Source: Thelonectria olida
Lineage: Eukaryota; Ascomycota; Sordariomycetes; Hypocreales; Nectriaceae
Assembly: GCA_020736575.1 (NCBI GenBank)
Contig: JAGPYM010000001.1
Coordinates: 1,178,001-1,242,000, forward strand
Direction: 5' to 3'
Length of the DNA stretch: 64,000 bases
Shown: positions 12,982 through 23,481 of the stretch, piece by piece
Layout: every line of letters starts with the position of its first letter
Numbering within the stretch: the stretch's first letter is position 1
Position numbers and translations under genes: made by a program
Notes under the pieces: generated by a model
Databases searched by the model: none
What the model saw: the letters and a program-made list of their open reading frames with translations, nothing else
What the model was told of the DNA's origin: nothing

Positions 12982-14884
12982 TTACTCCGGTCGAGCATAT
13001 ACCCTCTTGCCCCCGACCCAAGTCTCCTTGACGGTCAAAGTCCGCAAGTCTTCCACTTCAAGAGACTCAAACGGCCGGTCTAACACAACCCAGTCGGCCA
13101 GGGCACCGTTCTTAATGACGCCAGAACGACCCTCGAGAAACGCACCGTACGCTGGCGCACCCGTAAACCCCCACAGCGCTTCATCCATACTCAGCGCCTC
13201 CTCCGTGTGCCAACCATCTGGCCCATCGTCGGCGCCTCGGCCCGTGGCGGGGCTCCGGCGAGCCACCGCGGCGTAGATGCCGTGAAAAGGGTTGGGCGGC
13301 TCGACGGGGAAGTCAGAGCCCAGCACCGGACGGGCCGGGAGGAGAGAGCGCATGCGGTACGCCGAAGAGGCGAGGCGGTCGCGGCCCAGGCGCTCGATGG
13401 CATACTTCATGTCCGAGGTGGCGTGGGTGGGTTGGATGGACGGGAGGATGCCGAGGGCGTGGATGCGGCGCTGGTCCAGGGGGTGGATGATTTGAGCGTG
13501 TTCGATGCGGAAACGGTGGAGGGAATGGCAGGCGGCGAGAGCATGCTGCTGCTCTTCCTGGGAGTTGGCGTCGGCGCCGGCGTCGGGGCACTGCTGTGCG
13601 AGAGCGGCCTCGAGAGCATCGACGGCGTTGCGGTTGGCTAGGTCGCCGATGGCGTGGATGTTGACTTGGTACCCGTCTGCGGCCCAACGCTTGGTGACTT
13701 CGGTGAGGGCAGAGGCGTTGATGAGCATGCTGCCTGACGTCCAGGGGTGGTCGGTGTAGGGCTCGATCATGGCACTTCCCCAGCTGCCCAAGGCACCATC
13801 TATGTAGATATGTTAGTATCCTTAGACGGAAGACATATACACATCTGTGTGTATATTTGAGAGGGACAAGGTGTAAACTCATTACCAGCAAAGAGTTTCA
13901 CGCTCCGGACTGAGAAGCGGTCATCATGACGGGAGATGCGGACGGCCGTCTCGGGACAGTAGGTGTTGCGCTGATCACACTCGAGCATGGAGTAGACACG
14001 GAGTGTCCAGTCGTCCGTGTCAGCCAACTCGGCGTAGAGGGCCAAGGTGTCGGGCGTGGCACCGGCATCGTGCATGCCGACGAGGCCGACCTGATTGAGC
14101 TTCTGCATGGCGGACTTGACGTGGCGGGCCCTTACGTGGGGGGCAGGCCGGGGCCAGAGGTCGAGGATCATGTCCATGGCGTTGTCGCAGAAGACGCCCA
14201 TGCCGGGTTCGCGGATGATCTCGCCGCCGGGGACGATGGCCGGCAGGTCTGCGGGGAGCAGATCGAGGACGGCCTGGGAGACCCATGTGCAGTGGACGTC
14301 GATGCGGTCGAGCATCATGTAGATGCCATTGAGGGATTCATCTTGCTCGATGTCGGCCTTGATACCACGTTAGAACAACGACGGCAATTCAGGACAACGA
14401 TATGACTTACTGCTGTGGGCATGCGACCAAAGAAGGTCTGGTCCCATCCAACTCCGCGAACCCAGTTGTCTTTGGATCCGGTGCCGGGGTTGCTGGCCAT
14501 GTAAGTCCTCATGCGAGAGCGGACATCTTCGAGAGTCTGCGAGCCGAACAGGTCGACCGAGTGAAGAAACTCGCCATATTGGAGCAAATGGCCATGGCCA
14601 TCCCAGAGGCCAGGAATGACATGTCCATCAAGAGATTGTGCATTGGCAGCGTCATGTCCGACTTCGGACCAGACGGCGGTGAACTCGCCATCCGCGACGG
14701 AGAAGCATTGGGCGGCGGGTTGCTCAGGATCATGCGTGCGAACACTGTTATAGCAGTACGTCACCGCATTTTCTTGAGTGAGGCTAGAAGTGTGGTCGAG
14801 AGGCTGTTGTTGGAGGCGGTATGCAACGGCCAAGACGGCGACGACGATGGGGAGAGTGAGGCCCCATCTGAGGACGGCACTCAT
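12982..14884 (-). CDS. amidohydrolase 3 family protein (YtcJ type), membrane anchored
   Basis: Three exons, 14884-14411, 14357-13886 and 13799-12982, with introns of 53 and 86 nt (donors GTAAGT and GTAATG, acceptors AAG and TAG), encode 587 residues. Amidohydrolase-3 enzymes (PF07969) are metal-dependent hydrolases of cyclic amides, formamides and similar bonds. Metal ligands His97 and His99 are in PGLWDGHGHL; the splice of exons 2 and 3 rebuilds KLFADGALGSWGSA, a strong family signature carrying the bridging lysine. Later blocks include VNIHAIGDLANRNAVDALE, RIEHAQI and LGSDFPVE with the catalytic Asp. I chose the Met at 14884 because it places a hydrophobic segment at residues 9-22 as signal anchor; an upstream Met at 14944 would add 20 residues. 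The substrate is unknown. Exon 3 is very GC-rich, and its opposite strand is open for long stretches, which is only a shadow. Confidence 0.9.
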
Positions 14885-15977
14885 AGTGGTCTTTCTTTCC
14901 GAGGGAACTGGCAAAACTTTGAAGATAAATAATGATGCATTCAAAACATGGGATAATTCATATGATGAACCATCATTTTGTGTGATTGAGAGAGTCTACT
15001 TGAGGAGAAGTGTGTTTGCATGCAAGGAGGTTGATGTTGTTGAGCCCAACGGTGAAAGATAACGTATCGATAAGAGCTATCCACACCATATCTATTCTTA
15101 ATACCTGTGGGGGTGGAGGAAACGTAAACTCCAGCATGAGCGCGTCTCGGAATCTAACAACTCCCTGAGCAGAGAATCAGCAAAAATAGTTGTGCGTCGA
15201 ACATCGAACAAGCAGTGATTGATATTAAGGCCATATAAGCTTATCTGGAGGCAGGTTTCCTTTGTCGGCTCACAATGGCCGCTTGAAGAAATTCACCACC
15301 GTCTCATGGCGGCCACCATGCAGCATGTGGCCACCCGCTGGCAGTGAACGAATCAATCTACGAATTCCTGGTTACTACCTATAAGATGGCGACTAGATCT
15401 GCCATTCTCGGGCCAACTCTCGTCCCGTCTTTTTATTTTTTAGCTGAATGGAAACTCGTTTGGCATCTTTGAGAATCAGGTACCCGACTTACAGACGGAC
15501 GGGACACGGAGCAATTCGAAAGCTCCGTTGGGGTTTGCAAACAAGTTGAGAATCTCCGATTGCACCTTTGCGAGTTGATGTATAGTTATTCACTTGTTCA
15601 TTCGTTCTTGATGCTGCTGCATGTACCAAATCCTTCAGCTCGGCGGGGTGTTCCTCCTGCAGCCAGGTAGATATGCATGTATGTATGCTGTTTGGACATG
15701 GCATGCCTTCACCCTCTTGGCCGCTTGTTTGATGCAATCGCGAAATACAAAGAAAGGGCTTCCTCTTACAGTCAGTTGTTAAGTGTTAGTTAACGCTGCT
15801 TGCGATTGTAATTCCGGGCCGTTGTCGACTATCTGACGGAATCTTATTAAACTGGCCATCTCCCCTTGTCGTTCTCCTTCTCCTTCTCACCATCCTCAGC
15901 ACATCCATCTGACCACCTCGCGAACCACCACAGCCATCTCTCACTTGCTCTTCAAAGCACTCAACCCCTCGGACACG
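14885..15977. promoter_or_regulatory. divergent promoter region between amidohydrolase and phosphatase
   Basis: This 1.1 kb region lies upstream of both flanking genes. The sequence before 15978 is C/T-rich on the plus strand, as expected of a leader. No coding frame is supported, and I see no clear TATA box. Confidence 0.45.
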
Positions 15978-16880
15978 ATGCCTCTGTCCCGCCCCGAGCT
16001 CGAGGCCCTCAACGCCATCGACATCAGCTACCCCATCCCCGAGCCCGACCTCTCGGCGGCCCTCTCCTCGCCGCCCTTCATCCCGTCCCGCTCCCTCATC
16101 AACATCCGCGACCTCGGCGCCGTGCCCGGCAGCGCCCTCCCCGCGCGCCGCTTCTTCCGCTGCGGCAACCTGAGCAACGTGGCCGCCGACCCGGACGCCG
16201 TCGCCTGGCTGTCGGCCAACGTGAAGCGCATCTTCGACCTGCGCAAGCCCGACGAGCGCGCCAAGAGCCCCAGCCCCGACATCCCCGGCGTCGAGAACGT
16301 CTGGTTCGACCAGCAGGGCGCGTATCCCAATCCGAGCCTGGATGAGTTTGCCGTGGGCGATGGGCGCGGCGAGTGGGGGAAGCAGTATCTGATCGTCCTG
16401 GACATGTATGCGCCTACTATTCGCGCAGTCTTGGAGCATGTGCGGGATCGGCCCTCGGAGCCGTTTCTCTTTCACTGCACCGGTAAGTGCTTTCTTTGTC
16501 TTCATCCTCCTTATATGTAATCTTTGTATGCTTATTTGAATCGCGCTCCAGCCGGCCGCGATCGCACCGGCGTCGTCGCGGGGCTCCTGCAGAGTCTCGG
16601 GGGCACGTCGACGGACGATGTCATCCTAGACTACATGCTTTCGCGCATCGGCATAGAAGTCGCGCGCGAAAAGCTGACCCAGTTCGCGCTGGGAAGTCTG
16701 GGCATAGCGGACCCGACAACCCCTGGTTTCTGGAACATGGCGAGCCTACGGCCCGTCTTCTGGACCGCATTTTTGGAAGGGGTCGAGGAACGGTACGGTG
16801 GCTGGGACGGCTATGTCACCAAGGGCCTTCGGTTTTCCGAGGATGACGTGCGGGCTATCAAGGAGAATCTACGGAGCTGA
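15978..16880 (+). CDS. protein tyrosine/serine phosphatase of the PF13350 family
   Basis: Two exons, 15978-16482 and 16552-16880, with an intron at 16483-16551 (69 nt; GTAAGT to CAG), encode 277 residues. The family (Y_phosphatase3) contains cysteine-based phosphatases related to bacterial secreted triple-specificity enzymes; fungal members are cytosolic and poorly studied. The splice join falls inside the active site and restores HCTAGRDRTG (residues 166-175) with nucleophile Cys167 and the phosphate-binding Arg173. The N-terminal block INIRDLGAVPG, then RRFFRCGNLSNV and IFDLRKPDE, is the conserved family entry. The first in-frame ATG is at 15978; upstream in-frame codons lack an ATG. Exon 1 is unusually GC-rich with C at most third positions. 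Function beyond phosphatase chemistry cannot be read from the sequence. Confidence 0.92.
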
Positions 16881-17586
16881 AACCACCGATCTACTACGTA
16901 GTAATCACAATCAATCAGAATAGTTCACCATCGTCATACCAAGCCAGCAGATCTTGGCTATTTCATCATGTTGGATCGGAAACGTTCACGCAAAGGATTT
17001 GGGCCAAGCTATTTCTCAAACGCCCCAAAAATACATATCCAACTCTTTTTGATATTCTTCCACGTCCATCATCCCCATGACATCATCGCCACCCTCCACG
17101 TTTTGGACCCTGCAGGCACGCACGACAAGTCGATAAACCAATCAACGGCCCGTGCCCTCCAGTGACGTTTTTCCCACCCTCCATCACGACCTCTTCAAGA
17201 CCGGTTTCGATGCCTGGTCATTGTCGCTGTGCCTTTGAGGAAACCCTTGTTGATCGACAATGCAGGCAATCGGCACACGCAGGCCAAGAACCGATAGGGC
17301 TCGCAATAGGCCCTATGCCATCATTGCGAAAATGGCCATCGTCATGACGACGAACCTGTTCATCGCGAGATGGGATGCGACTCTGCCAGGTTTCAAATCG
17401 GAGAGCAGAAGAAGTTCGAACAAGATGGTCAACATATATAGCCAGACAAATCCTCTCTTCGGTTCCTCTCCTCTCGTCATCACAACACAATAAAGATTCA
17501 CAACTTCAATCTTGACTTACAACTTCCACTTAAACAAAACCCCCCAACTTTTCAAAACAAACCACACAACACACAACTTGTTCATC
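16881..17586. promoter_or_regulatory. intergenic region with strong-looking promoter for the 17587 gene
   Basis: After the phosphatase 3' end, the last 150 bases show the hallmarks of a highly expressed fungal gene: a TATATA element at 17435-17440, a CT-rich block with CTCTTC repeats at about 17452-17475, and a CAA/ACA-rich leader (about 17480-17586) running to the start codon. The combination suggests strong, possibly stress- or stage-induced transcription; that is inference. Confidence 0.6.
17435..17440 (+). promoter_or_regulatory. TATA box of the small basic protein gene
   Basis: The hexamer TATATA lies 147 bases before the start codon and is followed about 15-35 bases later by a pyrimidine-rich stretch suitable as an initiator. 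Most fungal housekeeping genes here lack such a box. Confidence 0.6.
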
Positions 17587-17974
17587 ATGCCTCTCAGACG
17601 CACTCGAGCCTACAACGCCACTCCCCGTCGCTCCATCTTCGGTCGTCGTGCCGCTCCCCGCCAACATCACCACACAGTAACAACCACCACAACCACCACC
17701 AGAAAGCCCCGTCGCACCATGTTCGGTTCTCGTCGACCTGCCCATGCAGGTGTCGTCCACCACCAGAAGCGCAAGCCCACCATGAAGGACAAGGTCAGCG
17801 GCGCCTTGCTCAAGCTCAAGGGCAGTCTCACCCACCGCCCAGCTGTCAAGGTATGTAATTGATCCAACCTCGAATAACCCAAACCCTTTCTAACTTACTT
17901 GACATTAGGCTGCTGGCACTCGCCGTATGCATGGTACTGATGGCCGCGGTTCCCACCGTCGCCGTCGCTACTAA
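17587..17974 (+). CDS. small, very basic conserved fungal protein, function unknown
   Basis: Two exons, 17587-17850 and 17909-17974, with an intron at 17851-17908 (58 nt; GTATGT to TAG), encode 109 residues. The protein is extremely rich in Arg, Lys, His and Thr and has no aspartate or glutamate except in a few positions. It has a repeated motif RRSIFGRR (about 14-21) and RRTMFGSRRP (about 42-51), a Thr run (about 31-38), then a more conserved core KPTMKDKVSGALLKLKGSLTHRP, and a C-terminus AAGTRRMHGTDGRGSHRRRR. Similar small proteins with the core followed by a GT(R)RM.GTDG tail are familiar from filamentous ascomycete genomes, but I know of no assigned role. There is no signal peptide. The charge suggests binding to nucleic acid or acidic membranes. 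The strong promoter just upstream fits an abundant protein. The splice removes the need for a stop shortly after VCN. Confidence 0.85.
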
Positions 17975-18418
17975 ATCCAATTCGCCCAACACCAGCCTTC
18001 AATATGTATGATACAGATGGAATGAGCATACGAGAGATACCCAGAAACACGAAGGACGTTAGCGAACTGTACTATTATTTGTATGTTATTGAGAGCGGAG
18101 AATGAAATCTCATCATGTGCCTGAGTTGTTCCCTAAATCCGTCTTCGGTGTGAATGGTGTGAATGTCAATCGCCAGCGATTCTGACTTTGTATTATACTT
18201 GCTAAACCTCGCCAAATCTTGACAACATAAATCGTCCCTGCCGATTCATGTTCTGTCCAAAGTTACAATGTCTTCCCGTTGCCAATCTTAAAGCAGGCAG
18301 TACTTAGGTAATTCCGCGCCCTTCGCTCATCCAGCAACCTGACCAACAACAGTTGATAACTTAGGTTGAGCGGTAATGACATAGCCTTGACAGCTCTTTT
18401 GTTTGTCTCTTCTCAGTT
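17975..18418. other. convergent intergenic spacer
   Basis: These 444 bases hold the 3' untranslated regions of the small basic protein gene and the disordered-protein gene. No other feature is visible. Confidence 0.5.
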
Positions 18419-20449
18419 TCACTGTAGCTCGTCCACATCATCTGCACCTGGGTCTACCGGTCGAAATGGCGTAGCCAGGCGTATCTCTCTATGAAGCTTG
18501 CATGAGCTGCCGACTGGGCGCGGAATTCGCGAGAGTGTGATGGAGTGCGAGGATGACCGTAGTCGATGATGGCACCTATGGGAAGACGGGCTAAATAGAT
18601 CATCAATGTTGGACACCGATAGGCGGGTAGACGCCCGTCGATTCTTATGCCGAGATGGCGGTGCTAGAGACACGAAGCTAGTAGCAAGCTCATCAATCTC
18701 CTCTGATCTGGCCGCAGCCCTCAGGCACGCATACTTCCGAAATGCTTGTTCAAGGTCCTCGAGTGCTTCTTTGCTCGGAGATGGATGTTTCTTTACCCCG
18801 TTAGCCCCTCTAGCGTCAGCGCCTGCAGTTATCCCCCCAAACCGACGGATACGTGCGGTAGGATCAACAAGTTTTCTGTCGCTTGCTTTCACACTGGCGA
18901 ATGGCAACAGCCGGGCTTGACTCAGTTCCTCTCGCTCAAGTTTGATGCTGACTCCATCAAGCATCGAATCGATTGTCAAACTCGTCGACATCAAGTGGTG
19001 CGCCAAAGGGCTGTCATCGGGACTGGGTGTTGGGACCCTGTGAACTCGAATCCGGGGTGTTGATGATCCAACAGGCGTTATGCTCAAGATTCTATTCTCA
19101 ATGTCATTGTCGAACTCTTTTTCAGATTCAAATGGGTTGCATGGCTCGAATTGGTTATATGGCAATGGGTGAATACTATCATCCTCTTTGCGACTTTCTC
19201 TCTTCAGTCGGGTTTCGAACGAGGTCGGAGTCCGGCCTCTCCCAGTCTCAGAGAACGGGTCATCTAGGGATTTCCCACTCCGAAGGGGTTCGCAAGTCCG
19301 AAGCGACTTCCCATCATCAGCAACAGGTTTTCGGGGAACATGGCCACCAACGATTCGTTGCACCTTCTTCTTGTTCAGATTATCCCCTTCGTTCAGACGA
19401 ATCTCGATGGTGCTGATAGGAGATGCAGCTGGGGGAGAATGAAGTGGGGAGATGATTGGTCTGAGTAATTCACCCGGTGATTCAATCTGAGCCCGAGCCT
19501 CCTCTGTGTCTCGAGACTTGGGACTCTCAAATGGGGCCTTGGACTGCAGTCGATCCCATGCATGAGAGACCTTGGCAAACATCTTGGATGTTGAAACCAT
19601 TCGTGTGAGCTTAGACGCTGGTGGATTTGGCACGTGGGTAGCTGAGCCCTTCAGAGCGTTTGTAGCAGCTAACATGGCTTGCAGCTTCTGGGTGATCTCA
19701 TCAGGATCGGCCGGCTCGGTCATAGCCATCGGAGCATCAACCCTCAGATGTCTCACGTTTCCATCAACATGTCCAAGTGGGACAGAGACGGAGGTCTTCA
19801 GGTAATTAGCAGGATGCGCCTTGAGGGGGTTGAAATCAATGCTATCGGACTGGGGAAGAGGCCGCTGCAAGCCACTATCCTTTCTTTGATTACGAGCATC
19901 TTCTCGTGGTCGGGTGGTGGCAGTAGGCCTCATCGACTTCACAGCGGAAATCGGAGAGTGTTTTCCGACCCGTGCATCTCGATGGCGGGATTCTGGAGAT
20001 ATAACGTTCTTTCCAAGTCGAATTGGTGCTCTTCGTGGTGAGACTTTGAGGTGAGCTGCGGACTTGAAGGCCTCGGTAGGGGAGCTGGTAGATGACACCG
20101 GCTTGTCGTTCTTTCGGACCTGCAACAGCGAATCTTCCAAATCTTGGTCTTCTAGAATACATGTAGAGTCATCCAGGAGGCGGCTGGCCATCTCCTCGAT
20201 GCTGTTTCCATGGCGGCTGTTTCGCATTCGGATTGGCTGGGTTGTTGCCTCGCCGGTAACCGGGGTGACCATCGCAAGAGCTTCTATTTGTGTCAGTACC
20301 GCAAGTGAGGCAAAGATTGCGTTTGATTTACTTTGTTTCCTTGCTGGGAGGGACTCGACTAGATGTTTTTGTCGGCGTCGTGAACCCAGTGACCGGAGCA
20401 AGCTCCTCTTCTTCCCCTGGGTAAGGGCCGTGGACGCCATGATGGGCAT
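18419..20449 (-). CDS. large disordered hypothetical protein with a possible 48-nt in-frame intron
   Basis: An open frame of 676 residues is read from ATG at 20449. I recognise no catalytic domain. Most of the protein is Ser/Pro/Arg-rich and predicted disordered, with short ordered islands: a basic N-terminus (KKRSLLRSLGSRRRQKHLVE), a helix-like DPDEITQKLQAMLAATNALK and KMFAKVSHAWDRLQSK (middle), and a C-terminal helix SKEALEDLEQAFRKYACLRAAARSEEIDELATSFV. The conserved C-terminal helix suggests an adaptor or cytoskeletal/cell-cycle role, but this is guesswork. Bases 20331-20284 look like a real intron (GTAAAT donor, TACTGAC branch, ATAG acceptor) that is stop-free and a multiple of three; removing it gives 660 residues and deletes a hydrophobic stretch out of place in this protein. 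A second start, MAST, lies nine bases downstream. The gene is convergent with the small basic protein gene. Confidence 0.75.
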   Translation of the reverse strand: MPIMASTALTQGKKRSLLRSLGSRRRQKHLVESLPARKQSKSNAIFASLAVLTQIEALAMVTPVTGEATTQPIRMRNSRHGNSIEEMASRLLDDSTCILEDQDLEDSLLQVRKNDKPVSSTSSPTEAFKSAAHLKVSPRRAPIRLGKNVISPESRHRDARVGKHSPISAVKSMRPTATTRPREDARNQRKDSGLQRPLPQSDSIDFNPLKAHPANYLKTSVSVPLGHVDGNVRHLRVDAPMAMTEPADPDEITQKLQAMLAATNALKGSATHVPNPPASKLTRMVSTSKMFAKVSHAWDRLQSKAPFESPKSRDTEEARAQIESPGELLRPIISPLHSPPAASPISTIEIRLNEGDNLNKKKVQRIVGGHVPRKPVADDGKSLRTCEPLRSGKSLDDPFSETGRGRTPTSFETRLKRESRKEDDSIHPLPYNQFEPCNPFESEKEFDNDIENRILSITPVGSSTPRIRVHRVPTPSPDDSPLAHHLMSTSLTIDSMLDGVSIKLEREELSQARLLPFASVKASDRKLVDPTARIRRFGGITAGADARGANGVKKHPSPSKEALEDLEQAFRKYACLRAAARSEEIDELATSFVSLAPPSRHKNRRASTRLSVSNIDDLFSPSSHRCHHRLRSSSHSITLSRIPRPVGSSCKLHREIRLATPFRPVDPGADDVDELQ

Positions 20450-22591
20450 GTGTGTTGGGTTAAAACGAGTGACGATGAGGGATTGGATGAGAAGAAAACT
20501 TCATTCGGGAGAAGAATCGCCGACGAGGCGAAGTGTCCGGACTCACAGTGATTCAGTGAATCACCGAACAGTGGTGAAGGTAGGAAGGAAGAGGTCTGTC
20601 AGAATCGACCGCCAGGATCATCCGGACAGACGATAACAAAAGGAAAGAACAAATATACTGGAAGATCATCAGTGAGGAAACAGTTCCTAGAAAAGAGGCT
20701 GAATGTAGTTGTGAATAGGCACCAACTGCAAAAGTGACAATAGGACGTCGGGGTGAATGAGAAATTGGTTCGGGGAAGGAGCTCACAATGGCTGACAATA
20801 GTAGAAGATGTTTAATTAAAAAACGATGGCAGTGGACGAATGCGAGTGATGCACAGCGATTTCGGAGGCAGTTGACGGGCAGCTGCCAGCTGGAGAGGGA
20901 AGGAGCGGACCGCCAACCTTAGCATCGCCTGCCTCAACTGTGCCTGTTCATCCGCACCCTACGACTGGTGCCGTTTTGTCAAGACTGTCCAAAACGGGAA
21001 TAATTATCGAAGAGTAGAAATTATGTAGGCGCATTCGAAGAAGAGAAGTCGAGACTTTGCAAAGAATGTTTTTCGGCAACACGCAAGAAGACGTCGTTAT
21101 AACCTTAGATCAAAAAAAGATGCCCGAGAAGAAGGACCATCGCGGCCGCCGGTTGCAAATGAAGGAGAGGAATTCCTCTGGAAAGCCTCACTTTCTTATA
21201 ACAAGATCCCTTAAGCACACGGTACCGTCGTCCTACCTCAGATCCTGCCTGGGCCCAGCAACGGTATATCATTGTGTACCAACCAACTTATTTGACGGCT
21301 TGTCCCTACGTGAGAAGTGCCATCTATGGTTGCACTGCGGACCATGTTTGAGATGCCGCATCATTTCTCGAGGTCTCGGTTGGCTGTCTCTCGCGTTGCA
21401 TGTGCACAGCCAGGAGGTTGAGAGGCTTTCGGCAGATGTTCGCCGAATGATGCCTGTCAGGCTTCGTGATTGAAGGCATCGGACGTTCCCGAGCCTTGAA
21501 TAACACAGACAACCGGATCGGGTTCCATCAATGCACCCAGTTATTTATACTTAGATGTGGAAATATTGATCGGAATCAAGGAGATTGCTCTTGTTTAAGC
21601 AGCCTGCTTCATCGTGGTCTCAGCCTTGATCGTATCGCACAATCAGACAAGAGTATGGGGGAAAGGTGATCGACAAGGCCTGAGACAGGCATGTCGAGCC
21701 AGAACAAGCCGGATGTTTGTAGCCAGCTTGTCGATTGCTAAAGTACATTGAAGCATCTTCTCATGTTCGAATGCCCATTTCCAGGAGATGTTCCTGTGAA
21801 TCGGGCGCTGGAGCTGAATCCGTTCCCGAGACTCGTCCTCATACCGGGAGTATCAGATCATGTCACACATTCATTCCAAAGATCTATCGTCTGGAATTAC
21901 GCCGGCAGTCAAGATGGCAGCCATTCGGTTGCTTGCTTGCTTTCATCCATGCTCCCGTCGATCGCATTGAGCTCCATGATGAAGAAGTCAAGATGGCTAA
22001 CCGGTCTCTCGGCAATCGTTTGCTCCAGGAAGACAATGAAAATTACCTTGTGAATCAATGTCTCTTTCCGTGTCACACCTTACCCACCAAGATCTGAGAT
22101 GACTTTCATTGCGTTGAGGTTGCCATTTCCAACGGCACGTGACTCGCCGACCTGTCTGCCTTTTGGGTGCGAGCATGTGGCGCAGCTGCCCAGCCACAGA
22201 CGATCATTTCCTCAGTGGCGCGTTTTTTATCATGACTTCTCAAGATCTTCCCCTTGTGAGGTCATCGCGGGAGGGGTCATAAAGATACCATAACCACAAA
22301 GCAGTGCTCGTTTCTTTTGGTTAGATTGGCTTCCAACTTTGCGAGTTTTTTCCTGTTGTTGCCGAATTACGTCTGTACGATTCCCCGACCTCCGACGCAA
22401 ACTCCGACAACTCCGCGCATAACTTCGCCGCTCGACCATCGAAAACCGCATCACGAACTTCCGGAACTTGCGAAAGCTTCTACCACGGACAAATCGTGGT
22501 TCGGAAACCCTCTCTCGAAGTTACTCTCTCGGCTCTCTTCATTCCACCTTGGGGCTCGGTAGTCACAGGTCAAAGCGTCGTCGAAGAAATC
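20450..22591. other. 2.1 kb intergenic region
   Basis: This stretch contains the promoter of the disordered-protein gene on the left and that of the FAM210-like gene on the right. Short frames such as 21057-21473 have no recognisable protein. An AT-rich patch with TTTAATTAAAAAA lies at about 20811-20823. Nothing else stands out. Confidence 0.45.
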
Positions 22592-23481
22592 ATGTTGCGA
22601 CAACCCGTACGAGGCGTCCGCCTTCCCCTCAAGGCACTCAACCAGTCGACTCAACAAGCTGCATGGAACGGCGCTTGGAGGAGGTTATTTACGGCGCAAA
22701 CGAAGAGCCGAACTTCATCAGAACTCTGGAGGTGGAAGGCGGGCCAATGGCAAGGCATCATCGCGAGGCTCCGGCCGAAGACATTTACCACACCTGCTTC
22801 GCTCCAGAATGTACTAAGACGAGGTTTCCGATTCTCGGGACGGCGCTTGGCGGACAAGGAAACCATTTCAAAGGCAGAAGAGCCTAAAAAGGGTTTGAAG
22901 GAGCAGCTCAAAATGCTTATCAAGGTTTATGGCTGGGTAACTCTGGGTGTTTACATTGGCTTGACGGCCGCGGATTTGCCTTTATGTTTCTTGTTTGTGA
23001 GGGCCGTTGGAACAGAGGCGATAGGTGAATATTTTCATATTTCCTTGCTTGGACGAGACAGCTAATACAACCGTAGGCAAGGTTGAGAAATCCATATCTT
23101 CAAGTATCAAGGAGATGATCCCAGAGTCGGTCAAGGAGGGCTGGCATCGTCTCTGGGCCTTCATCAAGAAGACTGAAGCAAAGGCCATGGGCGAAGGCGA
23201 CATCACCAGCACCATGGAAATGGCCACATGGGGTGTTGAGAAGGCCGAGAAGGAAAACCACAGTGCCGCGAGTACGTTTCACCCTACCCTAGAGTTGTCT
23301 GCCTGACAAGCCGGAGATTTATCGCTGACAACTTGTAGGCCTAGCAACTCAGCTGGCCTTTGCATACGCCATTCACAAGAGCTTCATCTTCGTCCGTGTG
23401 CCTCTTACTGCCTGGCTGACCCCCAGGGTTGCTAAGTGGCTCCGAGCCCGTGGTTGGAAGATTGGAAAGAAGGCAGCTTAA
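22592..23481 (+). CDS. FAM210/DUF1279 mitochondrial membrane protein (yeast NAT2 relative)
   Basis: Three exons, 22592-23024, 23077-23271 and 23339-23481, with introns of 52 and 67 nt (donors GTGAAT and GTACGT, acceptors TAG), encode 256 residues. The DUF1279 domain spans about residues 100-220: KEQLKMLIKVYGWVTLGVYI, LTAADLPLCFLFVRAVGTEAIG, then a helical hairpin region and a C-terminal amphipathic/membrane segment IHKSFIFVRVPLTAWLTPRV ending in the basic RWLRARGWKIGKKAA-like tail (visible as KWLRARGWKIGKKAA). Animal FAM210A/B are mitochondrial inner-membrane proteins, and the yeast relative is annotated NAT2, formerly proposed as an N-acetyltransferase. Residues 1-45 are Arg/Gln/Leu-rich without acids, a good matrix-targeting presequence. 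Splice joins restore the conserved GTEAIGK. A function in mitochondrial translation or membrane organisation is inferred from animal homologues only. Confidence 0.9.

Noticed and set aside
10951..16880. Secondary-metabolite cluster around the acyltransferase, amidohydrolase and phosphatase
   Set aside because: There is no polyketide synthase, NRPS, terpene cyclase, cytochrome P450 or cluster regulator nearby.
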